NCBI GenBank assembly: GCA_028564925.1
Contig: CM053026.1
Span: 604,765,616 to 604,829,615, forward strand
Direction: 5' to 3'
Length of the DNA stretch: 64,000 nt
DNA from: Lithobates sylvaticus
Lineage: Eukaryota; Chordata; Amphibia; Anura; Ranidae
Shown: positions 42,943-54,484 of the stretch, piece by piece
Layout: every line of letters begins with the position of its first letter
How positions within the stretch are numbered: position 1 is the first letter of the stretch
Notes under the pieces: generated by a model
Databases searched by the model: none
Told to the model about the DNA's origin: nothing
Seen by the model: only the letters and a program-made list of their open reading frames with translations
Made by a program: the position numbers and the translations under genes

Positions 42943-44455
42943 AATGGCGTTAACTGCGAGGCCTCTCCCAGTAACACCTACGGGTACTGAGTCCCCTCTC
43001 ATCCCTGAGGTCACGATTCCAGACACCCTCTCATATTCCCAAAAACAGGACACTAGAGAATTCCTGATAAGGAATAGAGAGAAGTTTTCAGAGTTACCTG
43101 GCACGACTTCAGCAGTTCAGCATGATATTGTTACTGAACCTGGCGTACGTGTCAAGCTCAAACCTTACCGAATTTCTGAAGCGAGGAGAAAGGACATCAG
43201 CAAGGAAGTTAAAAAAATGTTGGAGCTGGATGTCATTGAGGAATCCAATAGTGACTGGTCTAGCCCCATCATGTTAGTCCCAAAACCGGATGGGACGTGG
43301 AGGTTCTGTAACGACTTCAGGAAACTTAATGCGGTGACAAAGTTTGACACATACCCAATGCCCAGAGTAGACGAACTTATAGACCGACTTGGCAAGGCTC
43401 GCTATCTTACCACTTTGGACTTGACAAAAGGGTATTGGCAAATACCCCTAACTGGTAGCGCCAAAGAGAAGACTGCGTTTGTGACCCCAGACGGTTCCTT
43501 TCAATATAAAAAAATGCCTTTTGGGTTGCAAAATGCCCCCGCGACATTTCAGAGGGCCATGGACAGGACCCTAAAACCCCACCGACGATATGCAGCAGCC
43601 TATCTAGATGACATAGTGGTACATAGTACTGACTGGGAGTCTCACTTGCCTCGTGTCCAGGCTGTTCTTGATTCCCTCTTCAAAGAAGGTTTTACGGCAA
43701 ATCCAAAAAAATGTGCCATTGGTCTACAGGAAGCCAAGTATTTGGGCTACACTATTGGCCGTGGTGTCATAAAACCACAAGTGAGTAAAATAGCAGCCAT
43801 CCAGGAATGGCCACGCCCTGCAAACAAAAAGCAGGTCAGGGCCTTTCTTGGTATTGCGGGGTATTATAGAAGATTTATCCCAAATTTTGCAACTATAGCT
43901 GCCCCTCTGACAGACCTTACGAAAGGGAAAGACTCTGTAATGGTTAAATGGTCCCCAGTAGCAGAGGAGTCTTTCCTGGTCCTGAAGAAGGCTCTGTGTG
44001 CACAGCCAGTACTGTACTCTCCCGATTTTTTCAGAGAGTTTTTGGTTCAGACGGATGCCTCTGATGTTGGTATCGGGGCGGTACTGTCACAGGTATACAA
44101 TGGGGAAGAACACCCTGTCGTTTACCTAAGCAGAAAGCTCAATGGCCATGAGAAAAAGTATGCAGTCATTGAAAAAGAATGTTTAGCCATAAAATGGGCC
44201 GTGGACGCGCTCAGATACTATTTGTTAGGGCGCCAGTTTGACTTAATAACTGACCATGCTCCCCTGAAATGGATGGCCCAAAAGAAGGAGACTAATAGAC
44301 GAGTGAACCGGTGGTTTTTGGCTCTACAGGATTACTCCTTCACCATAAAACACAGGCCAGGTGTGGAGATGGGGAATGTAGATGCCCTGTCCCGTGTTCA
44401 CTCCTGTTGGGCCACAGGTGTTCCAACCCTGGGGTTTAAACAAGGGGGGAGGATA
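42943..44455 (+). CDS. Reverse transcriptase and RNase H, Gmr1-type element
   Basis: Reverse transcriptase: LELDVIEESNSDWSSPIMLV, WRFCNDFRKLNAVTKFDTYP, TTLDLTKGYWQIPL (first catalytic D), KMPFGLQNAPATFQRAMD and AAYLDDIVVHS (catalytic YLDD, about 43597-43630). The connection has AFLGIAGYYRRFIPNF. RNase H follows with VQTDASDVGIGAVLSQ, YAVIEKECLAIKWAV and DLITDHAPLKWM, ending LSRVHSCW. The 3' end runs into the polypurine tract and right LTR with no integrase after it, because integrase lies upstream. The frame is continuous across this block, but the element as a whole is broken. Confidence 0.92.
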
Positions 44456-44963
44456 TGTAGCAGAGCGTCCCAGAGAGAGCCAGGAGAAGTCCTGTTCGGG
44501 GTTTATACATCTCCCAGGCTCCTCTCATATACATTCAGAGGTCTCTGAGACAAGATCCAGTTCGGATCTTAGTCCTCCTCTCCAGGCTAATTTAAGCTCA
44601 CCTGAGCAAACAGCCTTTGCTCTCTGCCTGGGACACACAAACAGGGATGGTTTGTGAGGAGCCAAAAGGTTGGTAAAACCCTTTAAAAACTCTTTACAGA
44701 AACTGACAAGCGGTAGGCTTGCTCCGCCTGATAGTTAGAGACGGTGTATGTTATAGTTAGAGCCGAGACACAGCTAGGACTTTTGTTTGTTTATTTCTGT
44801 TTTGATGTGTTTTCTGGAAGACTGTGCAGCACCTGTGTATGGACTTGTATTTAAATCAAATAAACCCAGCACTGTTTTCACTACCTCAAGTGGATTTGGT
44901 ATCTGTGCCTTACTAAACAGCTCATCCCAGGGAGCTTTGTACCTGCTACCTGTCTCCCAGGTT

Positions 44964-44966
<3 letters not shown>
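44456..44966 (+). repeat. Right LTR of the Gmr1-type element
   Basis: Same length as the left LTR, and about four differences by eye (near 44496, 44725 and 44771). It is followed immediately by a TA microsatellite. Confidence 0.93.
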
Positions 44967-45020
<54 letters not shown>

Positions 45021-45071
45021 CACATACATATATACATACATATACACACACACACATATATATATATACAC
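44967..45071. repeat. TA/CA compound microsatellite
   Basis: About 24 TA units followed by ACATACATATA and CACACA runs. It continues the microsatellite interrupted by the Gmr1-type element. Confidence 0.93.
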
Positions 45072-45250
45072 AGTATAAACCATGTCATAAAAAATGGTGA
45101 AAAGTCTGGGGGGTAAAACATATCAGAAGACTAAAACCTTTAAATACATCAGGAGGGTGAATAACATTCAGGAGGGCAGTCTTTTCAATATGGGGATGGG
45201 GGCATGACCTCAAACTGGAGGAAAGTTCAAAAGCAATCTTAGAAAGTAGT

Positions 45251-45570
45251 TGTAGCGCATCCCCCTTAGGAGCCACTGGTAAATACCCTACACAGCCAGG
45301 TACACCAAATATTCACAGTATCCCAGAGTCAAGGAACAGTCCAGTGCATTGTTTTTATGTTTACTGATTGGATAAAACTTGAATACGGTAAAGGGAAAAT
45401 TATGGAATGCCCACTTGAGTTTAGAACTCTTCAGGGACAACTTAGCTATTTACAGTCTATATACACTCCTCTCTCTTCTTTCAGCACTCATTTGCAGAAA
45501 AACAATGCAGACTCAGCTGGAATGTGTTTTAGCACTAGAAATAGCGCCTGAAAACAACCTACTATGCCTA
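45251..45570. mobile_element. LTR fragment related to 23409-24405
   Basis: Begins TGTAGCGCATCCCCCTTAGG, then GAGCCACTGGTAAATACC, matching the start of the probable solo LTR at 23409. No other end is visible; a MITE follows and the LTR may resume at 45901-46080. It is a fossil fragment. Confidence 0.5.
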
Positions 45571-45900
45571 CTAAGCCAGAGTGCTTTCACACTGGGGAGG
45601 TGCGCTTGCAGTATGTTACAAAAAGTCCTGCAAGCAGCATCTTCGGAGCGGTTTGGGAGCGCTCTATACAGCGCTCCTAATCCGCCCCTGCCCATTGGAA
45701 TGTATGGAAATGCACGCTCCCGAAGCGCCTGAAAACCAATTTCGACGCGTCGCAACACGGGCGGTTTTAACCCTTCCTTCGGCTGTTAGCGGGGGTTAAA
45801 AGCACCCCGCTAGCAGCCGAAATGCGCCACCAAAACTATGCTAAAATGAGCAGTGCTTTACCGCTAACGTGGCCGCAGCTGCAGTGTGAAAGCAGCCTTA
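45571..45900. mobile_element. MITE with GCTTTCACACTG ends
   Basis: GTGCTTTCACACTGG near 45581 and CAGTGTGAAAGCAGC near 45881 are inverted terminal repeats, with CTAAG outside the left and CTTAG outside the right. The GC-rich core holds small hairpins (GGGAGCGCTCTATACAGCGC). No coding capacity. A similar end, AGTGTGAAAGCAGCC, occurs alone at 3203. Confidence 0.68.
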
Positions 45901-46124
45901 GTCAGATTAAGTAGAAGTCCTTTACAGGGAGGGATCGTGGGCCCCTTTGGTTGTGTAGAGAAAAGCCAGTATCCAGCTACATACCTGTGGCTACTGATCC
46001 CAGCACCACCTCTTCAGGTACTGCCAGCCTGCCTGGCTGCAGCTGCCTTTCTCACTAGCCCTCCTGGCTACTTCCCATAGTCTGTCACACTCACCAGCCA
46101 CGTGGCTGGAGATCTTCTACGCCG

Positions 46125-46509
46125 TTTTAACATTTTTGGATTGCCAGAAATTTAAATGTCAATTTTTTTTCTTTCTAAATGTTAGCTTTGCTGTAGCAGG
46201 TTCTATACATGGTACAGATGCGTCACTTTACAGGCAGACTAAGGGGACCCCCAGGTTACTATAGTTAAAGGAATTTTTCATTTTTATTATTTCCCTTTGA
46301 GCATCATTAAAATCACTGCTCCTGCAAAAAAAAAAAATGTTTAACATTTTTTTTTTTTGCATTGATACATGTCCCCCAGGGCAGTACCTGTGCTCCCATG
46401 CCCTTTTTATGGCCAATAACTTGCATATAAGTCTACAAAATAGGGACTGTTGATTTTTCAAATTCGGGTCCCATAGACTTCAATGGGGTCCGAACTTTTG
46501 CGTTGTTTG
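46125..46509. mobile_element. Fragment of the foldback hAT-like family
   Basis: Matches the right arm of the foldback element (about 15900-16130) in the same orientation: CATTAAAATCACTGCTCCTG, TTTTTTGCATTGATACATGTCCCC, then TCCCATAGACTTCAATGGGG. It ends where the LTR of the third gypsy element begins, so that element inserted into it or joined it. Confidence 0.7.
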
Positions 46510-49470
46510 TGTCAGGGCTGCGCTCAGCCCTACCTTCTCTGAGCTGGCCGCTCAGCTGTCGGCTAATTGCCAGCTCCCATCTCTCTGCACAGTTACTCAG
46601 CTGTTGTTGATATCCTGCTCATCATTCCTGCCTACTTAAGCTGCCCAGTCCAGAGGAGCTCTGACTTCACTTTGGTCAACATCACAAGAAACATCTCCTG
46701 CGTTCCTGTTTAACAACTTGCCTACCAGGCACGAACACCCCCTTCCTGCCCAAGCCATTTTTCAGCTTTCAGCGCTGTCGCATTTTAAATGACATTTGCC
46801 AAATAACATTTTTGTCATTTTTTCCCCACAAATAGAGCTTTCTTTTGGTAGTATTTGATCACCTCTGTGTTTTTTATTTATTGCGCTATAAACAAAAGAA
46901 GAGGGACAAGTTTGAAAAAACACAATATTTTTTACTTTTTGCTATAATAAATATCCAATAATTTTTTTTTTTTTGTAAACAAATTTTTTCCTCAGTTTAG
47001 GCCGATATGTATTCTTCTACATATTTTTGGTAAAAAAAACCCGCAATAAGCGTATATTGATTGGTTTGCGCAAAAGTTATAGCGGCTATAAAATAGGGGA
47101 TAGATTTATAGCATTTTTATTTTTTTATTTTTTTTTACTAGTAATGGCGGCGATCTGCGATTTTTATCGTGACTGCGATATTGCGACAGACATATCGGAC
47201 ATTTTTGGAACCATTCACATTTATACAGCGATCCATGCTATAAAAATGCATTGATTACTGTATAAATGTGACTGGCAGGGAAGGGGTTAACACTAGGTGG
47301 TGATCAAGGGGTTAATATGTTCCCTATGGGAGTGATTCTAACTGTGGGGGGAGGGGACTGACAGGGGGAGGTGACCGATTGGTGTCCCCATGTACAAGGG
47401 ACACACCATCGGTCTCCTCTCCTATGACAGCATGTGGATCTGTGTGTTTACACACACAGATCCACGTCCTGCTCAGTTACTGGGCAATCGCGAGTGCTCG
47501 GCCGAGCGACACCTTCCCAGCGACGCGGCGGGCATGCGCGCTCGTCCCCAGCGACACGTCGGCGCACGCGCTCCTCCTAGTGGCCACAAAGGAAATGCCG
47601 TCATATGACGGCGGCCCAGAAAAACAGATGCTTCTTGCCGTCGTCATATGACAGTGGGCAGGCGGGAAGAGGTTAAAGACTGGTTTTGCTGACATCCCTT
47701 CTGGCTCTGGATCCTGCGTGCTGTTCCACTACTTTGATCCCTGACTTCTGGCTTTGCTGACTATCCATTCCGGTTACTGAACTTTGGCTATGTTTTGACT
47801 ACGTTTGTTCTTTTTACTTTTATTATTAAACAAGTGTGATTTAACTGTACTTCTGTCTCAGTCTGATTTCATGGTTTCTGACAGTAGGCGAAGGCCATGA
47901 ATTCAGAAGATGCAGTCGATCCACTTGTTGGTAATATTTTTTCCAGATTGGATGAACTGGATGGATCAGTTGGCCATGGCATTACAGACGCTCCTGAGTC
48001 GCATGGCTCACCTCAAATCTCCCACTGCAGCCGCCCCAATACAACCTATGTTACAGGCCGACTCTGCTGCTGCTCCAGTCTCTGTGCAGGCACCCGCCTC
48101 AAGTATTACCTCTATAAGTGGTATGTCTGGTTCCGCTCCGCTTCCCCATCGATTTGGGGGCGATCCAGTCCAATGCAGAGGATTTCTCAACCAGGTTGAG
48201 ATATACTTTGAGATGCTGCCCCAGGAGATTCCCACGGACAGAAGCAAAGTAGGTTTTGTGACATCTTTGCTTTCTGAGAGAGCCTTGACAAACCCTCTAT
48301 GGGAGACGCAAAAAAACTGTTGTCTTCAGTTACCCTGAGTTTGTGGCTTTGTTTAAATGGGTATTTGATGTTCCTGCACGCTCCGCTTCTGCTGCCAAGT
48401 GCCTCATGTCCATCAAACAGAGTACGAGAACTGTTGCCAACTATGCCATTGAATTCCGTACTCTGGCAGCAGAGGTTGCGTGGAACAAGGAGGCCCTCAT
48501 GGCTGCTTTTCTCATGGTCTCTCGGATACCATCAAGGATGAGATAGCAGCCTGAGATATACCCACTGAGCTGGAGAAGTTGATCACATTTGCCATCCTCA
48601 TTGAATCCAGACTCATGGAAAGACTCTCTTTTAAGGAGCGCTTGCGGAAGCCTCCTGTATGTTTGTCTCTAAGCTTTGCAGTCCCACCCGTGCCTCCCTC
48701 ACCTCCCATGCCTCCTGGTACCGAGTCGGGCAGTGAAGGTTAACCCATGCACTTGGGTTTCACACGTCTCTCTGCGGATGAGAGAACCTTTAGGAAGAGG
48801 GAGAGATTGTGCCTTTATTGTGGCCAGGCAGGTCACTTTTTGAAGTATTGTCCTACCCGTCCGGGGAAAGCCTGAAACCTTGAGGTCCTGTCACGGACAG
48901 ACCTTAGGTGGCGTTGTTTCACCACCGGTTATCCAGAAGGATAAGCCCCTGGTTTTGGTTACCCTTTCTTGGGCTGAGTCGTCCGTCGAGATACAGGCTC
49001 TAATCGACTCTGGGGCTGCAGGCCTGTTCATTGATGCTGCCTTTGTATAGAAGCACTCGATTCCGCTGCAGCTGCGTGACACTCCACTTGCCATTGAGGC
49101 TCTTGACAGACCTCTACAGTCTGCCCATGTGACTCATGAGATGGTTCCATTGTCCATGGCCGTAGTGGCTCTTCACCACGACATAATGCAATTCCAAGTT
49201 ATTTCCTCACCTAAGTTTCTGCTGGTTATTGGTTATCCTTGGTTACAGAGGCACAACCCCTCTTTTGATTGGCTCCGTGCTGAGGTTCTCTCCTGGTCAC
49301 CACAATGCAGTGAGACATGCTTCCAGAAAGTAGCCAAGGTCCTGTGCACCTCTTAACTCTCCTCCCTGCCGGAGGAGTACCGCAATTTTAGCGATGTCTT
49401 TGACAAAGGTCAAGCCAGTAGTTTGCCTCCACACCGGCTGTATGATTGCGCATTTGACCTTCAACATAGT
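46510..49470 (+). mobile_element. Third Ty3/gypsy element, truncated chromovirus-like
   Basis: A single LTR (46510-47883, starting TGTCAGGGCTGCGCTCAGCC and ending TTTCTGACA) is interrupted by a 959-bp TTAA element (46714-47672). After it come Gag (about 47896-48700, with HRFGGDPVQCRGFLNQVE), a CCHC knuckle ([15 protein letters not shown], about 48808-48856), the protease region (ALIDSGAAG, about 48998-49024) and the first bases before the reverse transcriptase (SLPPHRLYDC, about 49420-49455). Reverse transcriptase, integrase and the second LTR are missing. Several small breaks are present; clearly an old fossil of a Sushi/Amn-like lineage. Confidence 0.82.
46714..47672. mobile_element. TTAA-flanked element, second copy
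   Basis: Flanked by perfect TTAA (46710-46713 and 47673-47676), same family as 7483-8462. Ends CAACTTGCC and GGGAAGAGG. It lies inside the LTR of the third gypsy element, so it is younger than that insertion. Confidence 0.8.
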
Positions 49471-49494
49471 GCCATAGGCATAGCTACTAGCTCA

Positions 49495-49851
49495 TTATGA
49501 ATTACTTACCTGAGATCGAAGCCCATGCAGCTGTCCTCCTACACCGATCCGGCGGCTGACATCGCTCCCGGAGTTACTTCCTTGTATCACGGGCTCCCGT
49601 GCTGTGTTTGGCCGGAGCTGCGATGATGTCACTTCCGCGTGTGCGCGCGGGAGCCGCCGGTAACGGCACACTCACACTCACTCACTGAAGCAATTGCTTC
49701 AGTGCGCATTTGCCGATGACATCGGCACATGCAAATACAGGGGATATCTCCTAAACCTTTCAGGTTCAGGAGATATCCAGGGTAGCTACAGGTAAGCCTT
49801 ATTATAGGCTTACCTGTAGCAAAAAGTGTGTTGTAAGGGTTTACAACCACT
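49495..49851. mobile_element. TTAA MITE, right part
   Basis: Shares with 9955-10325 the TTATGAATTACTTACCTGAG block, GCTTACCTGTAG hairpin and the end GGGTTTACAACCACT, followed by TTAA (49852-49855). The left end is missing. TTAAACAGGGGCAG follows directly, and the same TTAAACAGGGGCAG occurs at 49990, so the MITE probably used the TTAA of that repeated block. Confidence 0.7.
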
Positions 49852-50045
49852 TTAAACAGGGGCAGAAAAATTGGGCCTTGGGTGGTGGTGGTGCCACAAC
49901 ACTGTAACCCCTCACAGATATTCTTGTTGGGTGCAAGAACAGGCCCTGCTGTGAAATATTAGATCAAAAATTGTAATTACATGCCCCTGTTAAACAGGGG
50001 CAGAAAAATTGGGCCTTGTGTGGTGGTGGTGCCCTAAATCAAAAA
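49852..50045. repeat. Two direct repeats, 138-bp period
   Basis: TTAAACAGGGGCAGAAAAAT plus TGGGCCTTGGGTGGTGGTGG at 49852 recurs at 49990 with few changes. It lies in the 3' flank of the hAT gene. Confidence 0.85.
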
Positions 50046-50207
50046 TATTATTGGAAGCTAGCATTATCAAGATTGATGAGGAATAGGATAGTCAGCATGG
50101 ACAGTCTTTAAGGGATCCCACATCCATAGCAAATTCAATCAGTTACATCAGCATCAGGTGCTTGATAGCTTCGGATCCAAGACTAATACATTTTTATGAA
50201 TAGGAGC

Positions 50208-53200
50208 CTATCCACAGAGTCTGTGGACAGGCGCACTCTTTGATCCGCTATAAACCCTCCTAAATGTGCGCTCAGAAAGCACGCTGGATGCAGGACAGGC
50301 CAGTAGCTCAATTGCATATTGAGCTAGTTCTGGCCAGTGGTCCATCCTCAAGACCCAGTAACCCAGTGGATTCTCTGTTGGAAAGGTCTCCAAGTCTGCT
50401 CTTGCCCCTAGATATTCCTGCACCATGTAATGCAAATGCTGGTGATGGTTGCTTGAACCGATCAGACCTTGGCGCTGAGAACTGAAAAATTGTTTAAAGG
50501 CATCGGTCAGCCGGCCACCTTCTCCACTGCTCTTCCCCTGACTGAACGAAGCCTCAGCAACACGTTGTCCAGCACCAGGAAATTATAACCTCCTAGGGTC
50601 TGGAAATGCATTGCACAAACCTTTTTTCAAGGTCACCTGAAGATGTTTCATCACCTGCTCCCTCTGCAAAGGCAGGATGAGTTCTGCAGCCTTACCCTTG
50701 TAACGTGGATCAAGAAGGGTTTCACCTTGATACCACCAATCCTAGGGTCCTTTCGCAGGCTTTGCAGATTTAGGGAGGCCATGCAGTGTAAGTTTGCGGG
50801 GGCATTTGATTCTGAGTCCTCTGGGTCACTAAGGATCACACTCCTCCCAGTCACATACAACTCCTTGGGTTTCTGGGGACTGAAAACCATCCCTTAAAGA
50901 CTGCTGCTGAGTGTTATCCTCTACATCCATGCTGACACAATCCTCATCTTCTTCCTGTGTGTTTGGCAGGCCTGCAGGAAAGCTATCTGGATAAAGGGGA
51001 CCTTGAGAGGTAAGGAAGTCCTCTTCTTCCTCCCACTGTTATCCCTGAAGTGCCCTGTCCATGATTCCACAAAGCGTGTGCTCCAACAGGAAGACTAGAG
51101 GGACAGTGTCACTGATGCATGCATTGTCACTGCTCACCATCTTTGTGGCCTCCTCAAATGGTGACAGGACAGTTAATGCATCCTTGATCAGTAGCCACTG
51201 GCGTGGCGAAAAGAAGCCAAGCTGTCCCTGTCCTGGTGCCATACTCGCACAGGTACTCATTGATGGCCCTCTGCTGTGGGTTAAGCCACTGCAGCATTGC
51301 CAGCAATGAGTTCCACCTGGTGGGCATGTCACAAACGAGGCGGTTGGTGGGAAGATTGCATTCCCTTTGAATGTCAGCCAGCCGAGCACTGGCATTATAT
51401 GACCGGCAGAAATTACCACAGACTTTTCTGGCCTGACTCAAGAGATCCTGTAAGCCTGGGTACCTGCTCAAGAACCGCTGCACCACCAAATTCAGGACGT
51501 GTGCCAAACATGGAACATGGGTTAAGTGTCCCTGTCGGAGGGCGGGGAGAAGTTTGGTGCCATTGTCGCATACAACCGTCCTGGCTGAAGCTGGCGTCAG
51601 CCACCTCTGAGCCTGCCCCTGCAGAGCTGACAGAATCTCTGCCCCAGTGTGGCTCCTGTGCCCTAGGCAGACCAACTCAAGCACTGCATTGCATCTTTTA
51701 GCCTGACTGCTTGCGTAGCTCCTTGAACGCTTACGGAGCACCATTGGTTCAGAGGAAAAATCTGCAGAAGAGACCGTAGAGGAAGAAAAAGAGGAGGGGT
51801 GGAGGAGAGAGCTGTGGCAGAATCACCACTTGCATTTTGGAGGCGTGGTGGAGGAACAAGCTTCAACAACACTGAACCCTGTCCTGCATCCTTCCCAGCT
51901 GCCAGCAGAGTTACCCAGTGCGCCGTGCAGGAAAGGTAACATCCCTGCCCATGCCTGCTGGACCATGAGTCAGTGGTAATATGAACCTTACTGCTGGGCA
52001 CCCTGTCCAACGAGGCCAAAACATTGCCTTCCACATGCCGGTAGAGAGCCGGAATGGCCTTCCGTAAAAAGAAATGGCGTTTTGGAACCTGCCACTGAGG
52101 TACAGCACATTCCACAAATTCCCAAAGGGGGGCAGAGTCTACCATCTGAAAAGGCAGCCAAGCTAGCATTTAGACGCTGAGCATGTGGATGGCTGGGACC
52201 AAATTTCTTTTTACGGTTCAGCAACTGGGGTAGGGAAATTTGCCTGCTAAAATCAGATGGTGGTGTACTGCTAGCAGATTGGCTAGCAAGTACTTGGGAC
52301 ATCTATTGCTATACCTTTATTCCTCTCAGTGCAGGTTTTTGAGAGGACTGGAGGTATAGTAGGGTTGGAGATACCAGATGAGGAGCAAGGAGAAGTCCGC
52401 CTTTTTCTTTGATGTGGGTCTTTCAAGTGCTGTTGCCAACAGACTGCATGGCAGGTTGTCATATGTCTGTTCAAGCATGTGGTGCCCAAGCAGTTGCTGT
52501 TCTGGCCATGCTTGATCCGCTTCAGACATAGGTTGCAAACAGCAACAGTGCGATCTGCTGCACACGTGTCAAAAAAGGCCCACACCAAGGTACTTTTAAA
52601 CGTCAGTGGGGAGGCGCCCTGCACCTGTGGAGCTCTGCAGTGTGATGCAATAGGGTGACTGCCCTTAAGCTGCCCCCTAGAGGACATCATGCCTCATTGG
52701 CGTTGTGCCTCTTCCTCTCAGGCGCCCAAGTACAGTCAGTGACCTCATCATCCCCTCTCTCCTCGTCACTGGAGCAAACTTGGCAGTATGTTGCAGCTGG
52801 GGGAACAGGACTGCCAGTTTCTTGTCCTTCTTGGGAACCCCCTCTCTCTAGGCTCGCGTTACTCCCTTCCTCAACCTGGGAACCAACATCGGAGCCTTCA
52901 AATCGCTGTGCATCCTCCAGCAGCATGTACCCGACACTATGGTCGAATAATTCTGGGGGACACCTTGGTGCATGATGGTGGGGTTACAGAAGGAGTGACT
53001 GTGGACAAGGAGCCAGTGGAATAGGCTGCTTTGGCAGCTGCGTTAGAAGGCAAAATACTCTGAGCCTGGGTGACAGAGGATGAGGAGGATGAGGGTGGCT
53101 TTGTTATCCACTCCACCAACTTTTCTGCATGTTCTGGCTCAATAACACGGCCAGCTGCAGAAAAAAAGGAAAAGCGTGTCCCACGGCCACCTACAGAGGA

Positions 53201-53305
53201 TGCACCATGTCCACGACCAGCACTGTTGACTGTAGACACAGAGGCTGCTTGCCCTCTTTTAGTGGCCTGTGAGCATCTGCCTCTCCTTGGTGGCCTTCCG
53301 GACAT
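50208..53305 (-). pseudogene. hAT transposase with BED finger, broken
   Basis: Fragments in order on the minus strand. 53305-52937 is a basic, Ser-rich N-terminus (MSGRPPRRGRCSQATKRG). 52690-52283 has a BED finger: LVWAFFDTCAADRTVAVCNL then CLKRIKHG and LNRHMTTCH. 52169-51663 has LWEFVECAVPQWQVPKRHFF and the first catalytic aspartate in ITTDSWSSRHGQGCYLSCTA. 51744-51154 has VVCDNGTKLLPALRQ (second D), PCLAHVLNLVVQRFL and PTRWNSLLAMLQWL. 50435-50208 has the dimerisation domain NPLGYWVLRMDHWPELAQYA and PASSVLSERTF. This is the ZBED-like hAT architecture. Successive domains lie in different frames, with at least five frameshifts, so no protein is made. Frame borders are approximate. Confidence 0.85.
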
Positions 53306-53324
53306 GTGGTATTTTTTGTTTTGC

Positions 53325-54115
53325 CACAGTACACTGTATTAGATACTGTGTACACCGCCTGAGGTGTATTAAAAACTGTACACACTGTATTAATTACTAT
53401 GTTTACCGCCTGCACTGTACTAGCAACTGTACAACAGCTGCACTGTATTTGATACTGTGTACATCACCAGAAGTGTAGTAGAAACTGTACACACTGTATT
53501 AGATACTGTGTACATGGCCTGCGCTGTATTAGAAACTGTACTACGGCTGCACTGTATTGTATACTGTGTACACCACCAGAAGTGTAGTAGAAACTGTACA
53601 CACTGTATTAGATACTGTGTACACCGCTTGCACTGTATTAGGAACTGTACTATGGCTGCACTATATTGTGTAAACCACCCAAAGTGTAGTAGAAACTGTA
53701 CACACTGTATTAGAAACTGTGTACATTGCCTGCACTGTATTAGTAACTGTAATATGGCTGCACTGTATTGTGTTCTGTGTACACCACCAGAAGTGTAGTA
53801 GAAATGGTACACACTGTATTAGATACTGTGTACACCGCCTGCACTGTATTAGAAACTGTACTACAGCTGCACTGTTTTGTGTACGCCACCAGAAGTGTAG
53901 TAGATACTATACTAGATACTGTGTACACCTCCAGAAAAGTAGTATAAACTGTAAACACTGTATTAGATACTGTGTACACCACCTGCACTGTATTAGAAAC
54001 TGTACAACTGCTGCACTGTATTTTATACTGTGTACACCACCAGAAGTGTAGTAAAAACTGTACACACTGTATTAGATACTGTGTACACCGCCTGAAGTGT
54101 ATTATAAACAGTACA
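53325..54115. repeat. Minisatellite of GTACACACTGTATTAGATAC units
   Basis: Tandem, imperfect units of about 35 bp (CTGTATTAGATACTGTGTAC plus ACCGCCTGCA or ACCACCAGAAGTGTAGTAGA) grouped into longer sets of about 105-110 bp. Long frames on both strands through it (for example 53420-54237) arise from the repeat and are not genes. It occupies the 5' non-coding part of the hAT transposon. Confidence 0.88.
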
Positions 54116-54157
54116 CCACAGAATGCACTGTAGATATAGGCTACACTGGATGCGGGG

Positions 54158-54158
<1 letters not shown>

Positions 54159-54224
<66 letters not shown>

Positions 54225-54246
54225 AACACACACACACACTAGACTG

Positions 54247-54316
<70 letters not shown>
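54159..54316. repeat. Two TA microsatellites with a CA run between
   Basis: About 26 TA units (54159-54210), a CA-rich piece (54211-54238), then about 33 TA units (54251-54316). Confidence 0.95.
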
Positions 54317-54318
<2 letters not shown>

Positions 54319-54441
54319 AATACACTTCCCCTAACTGAATAACACTATACACGGCCGCCGTGTAAGCAGCCTTATATAGTGTGGGGCGTAGACTTAGTCC
54401 CCCTGAGCCATGATTGGCCAGCCAAAGGCAGAGCGTGCTGT

Positions 54442-54484
54442 GATTGGCCAAAGCATGCAGGTCAGGTGCATGCTTTGGCCAATC
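54442..54484. repeat. Hairpin, GATTGGCCAAAGCATGCA arms
   Basis: Perfect 18-bp arms with a 7-base loop (GGTCAGG), inside the hAT 5' region. A further GATTGGCC copy lies at 54413. GATTGG is a CCAAT-box sequence inverted, so the cluster could be promoter-like, but this is speculation from motif alone. Confidence 0.7.

Larger units (their letters stand above)
26893..44966 (+). mobile_element. Gmr1-type Ty3/gypsy element, split by two insertions
   Basis: Two 511-bp LTRs in direct orientation (26893-27403 and 44456-44966) flank gag, a zinc knuckle and protease, integrase, then reverse transcriptase and RNase H. Integrase before reverse transcriptase is the Ty1/copia-like order known for the Gmr1 group of Ty3/gypsy elements in deuterostomes. 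A polypurine tract (AAGGGGGGA) lies just before the right LTR. Flanks are TA repeats, so a target duplication cannot be scored. The LTRs differ at about 4 of 511 positions by eye, so it is fairly young. It is broken by a 6.5-kb L1, a 6-kb chromovirus and a few small breaks. Confidence 0.9.

Noticed and set aside
53420-54237. Cysteine-rich frames on both strands that look like a repeated small protein
   Set aside because: Both strands are open because of the tandem repeat; no start, splice or domain supports a gene.
54442-54484. Bacterial-style terminator or riboswitch
   Set aside because: The hairpin is in eukaryotic transposon DNA with no T-run or gene end; it is recorded only as a hairpin.
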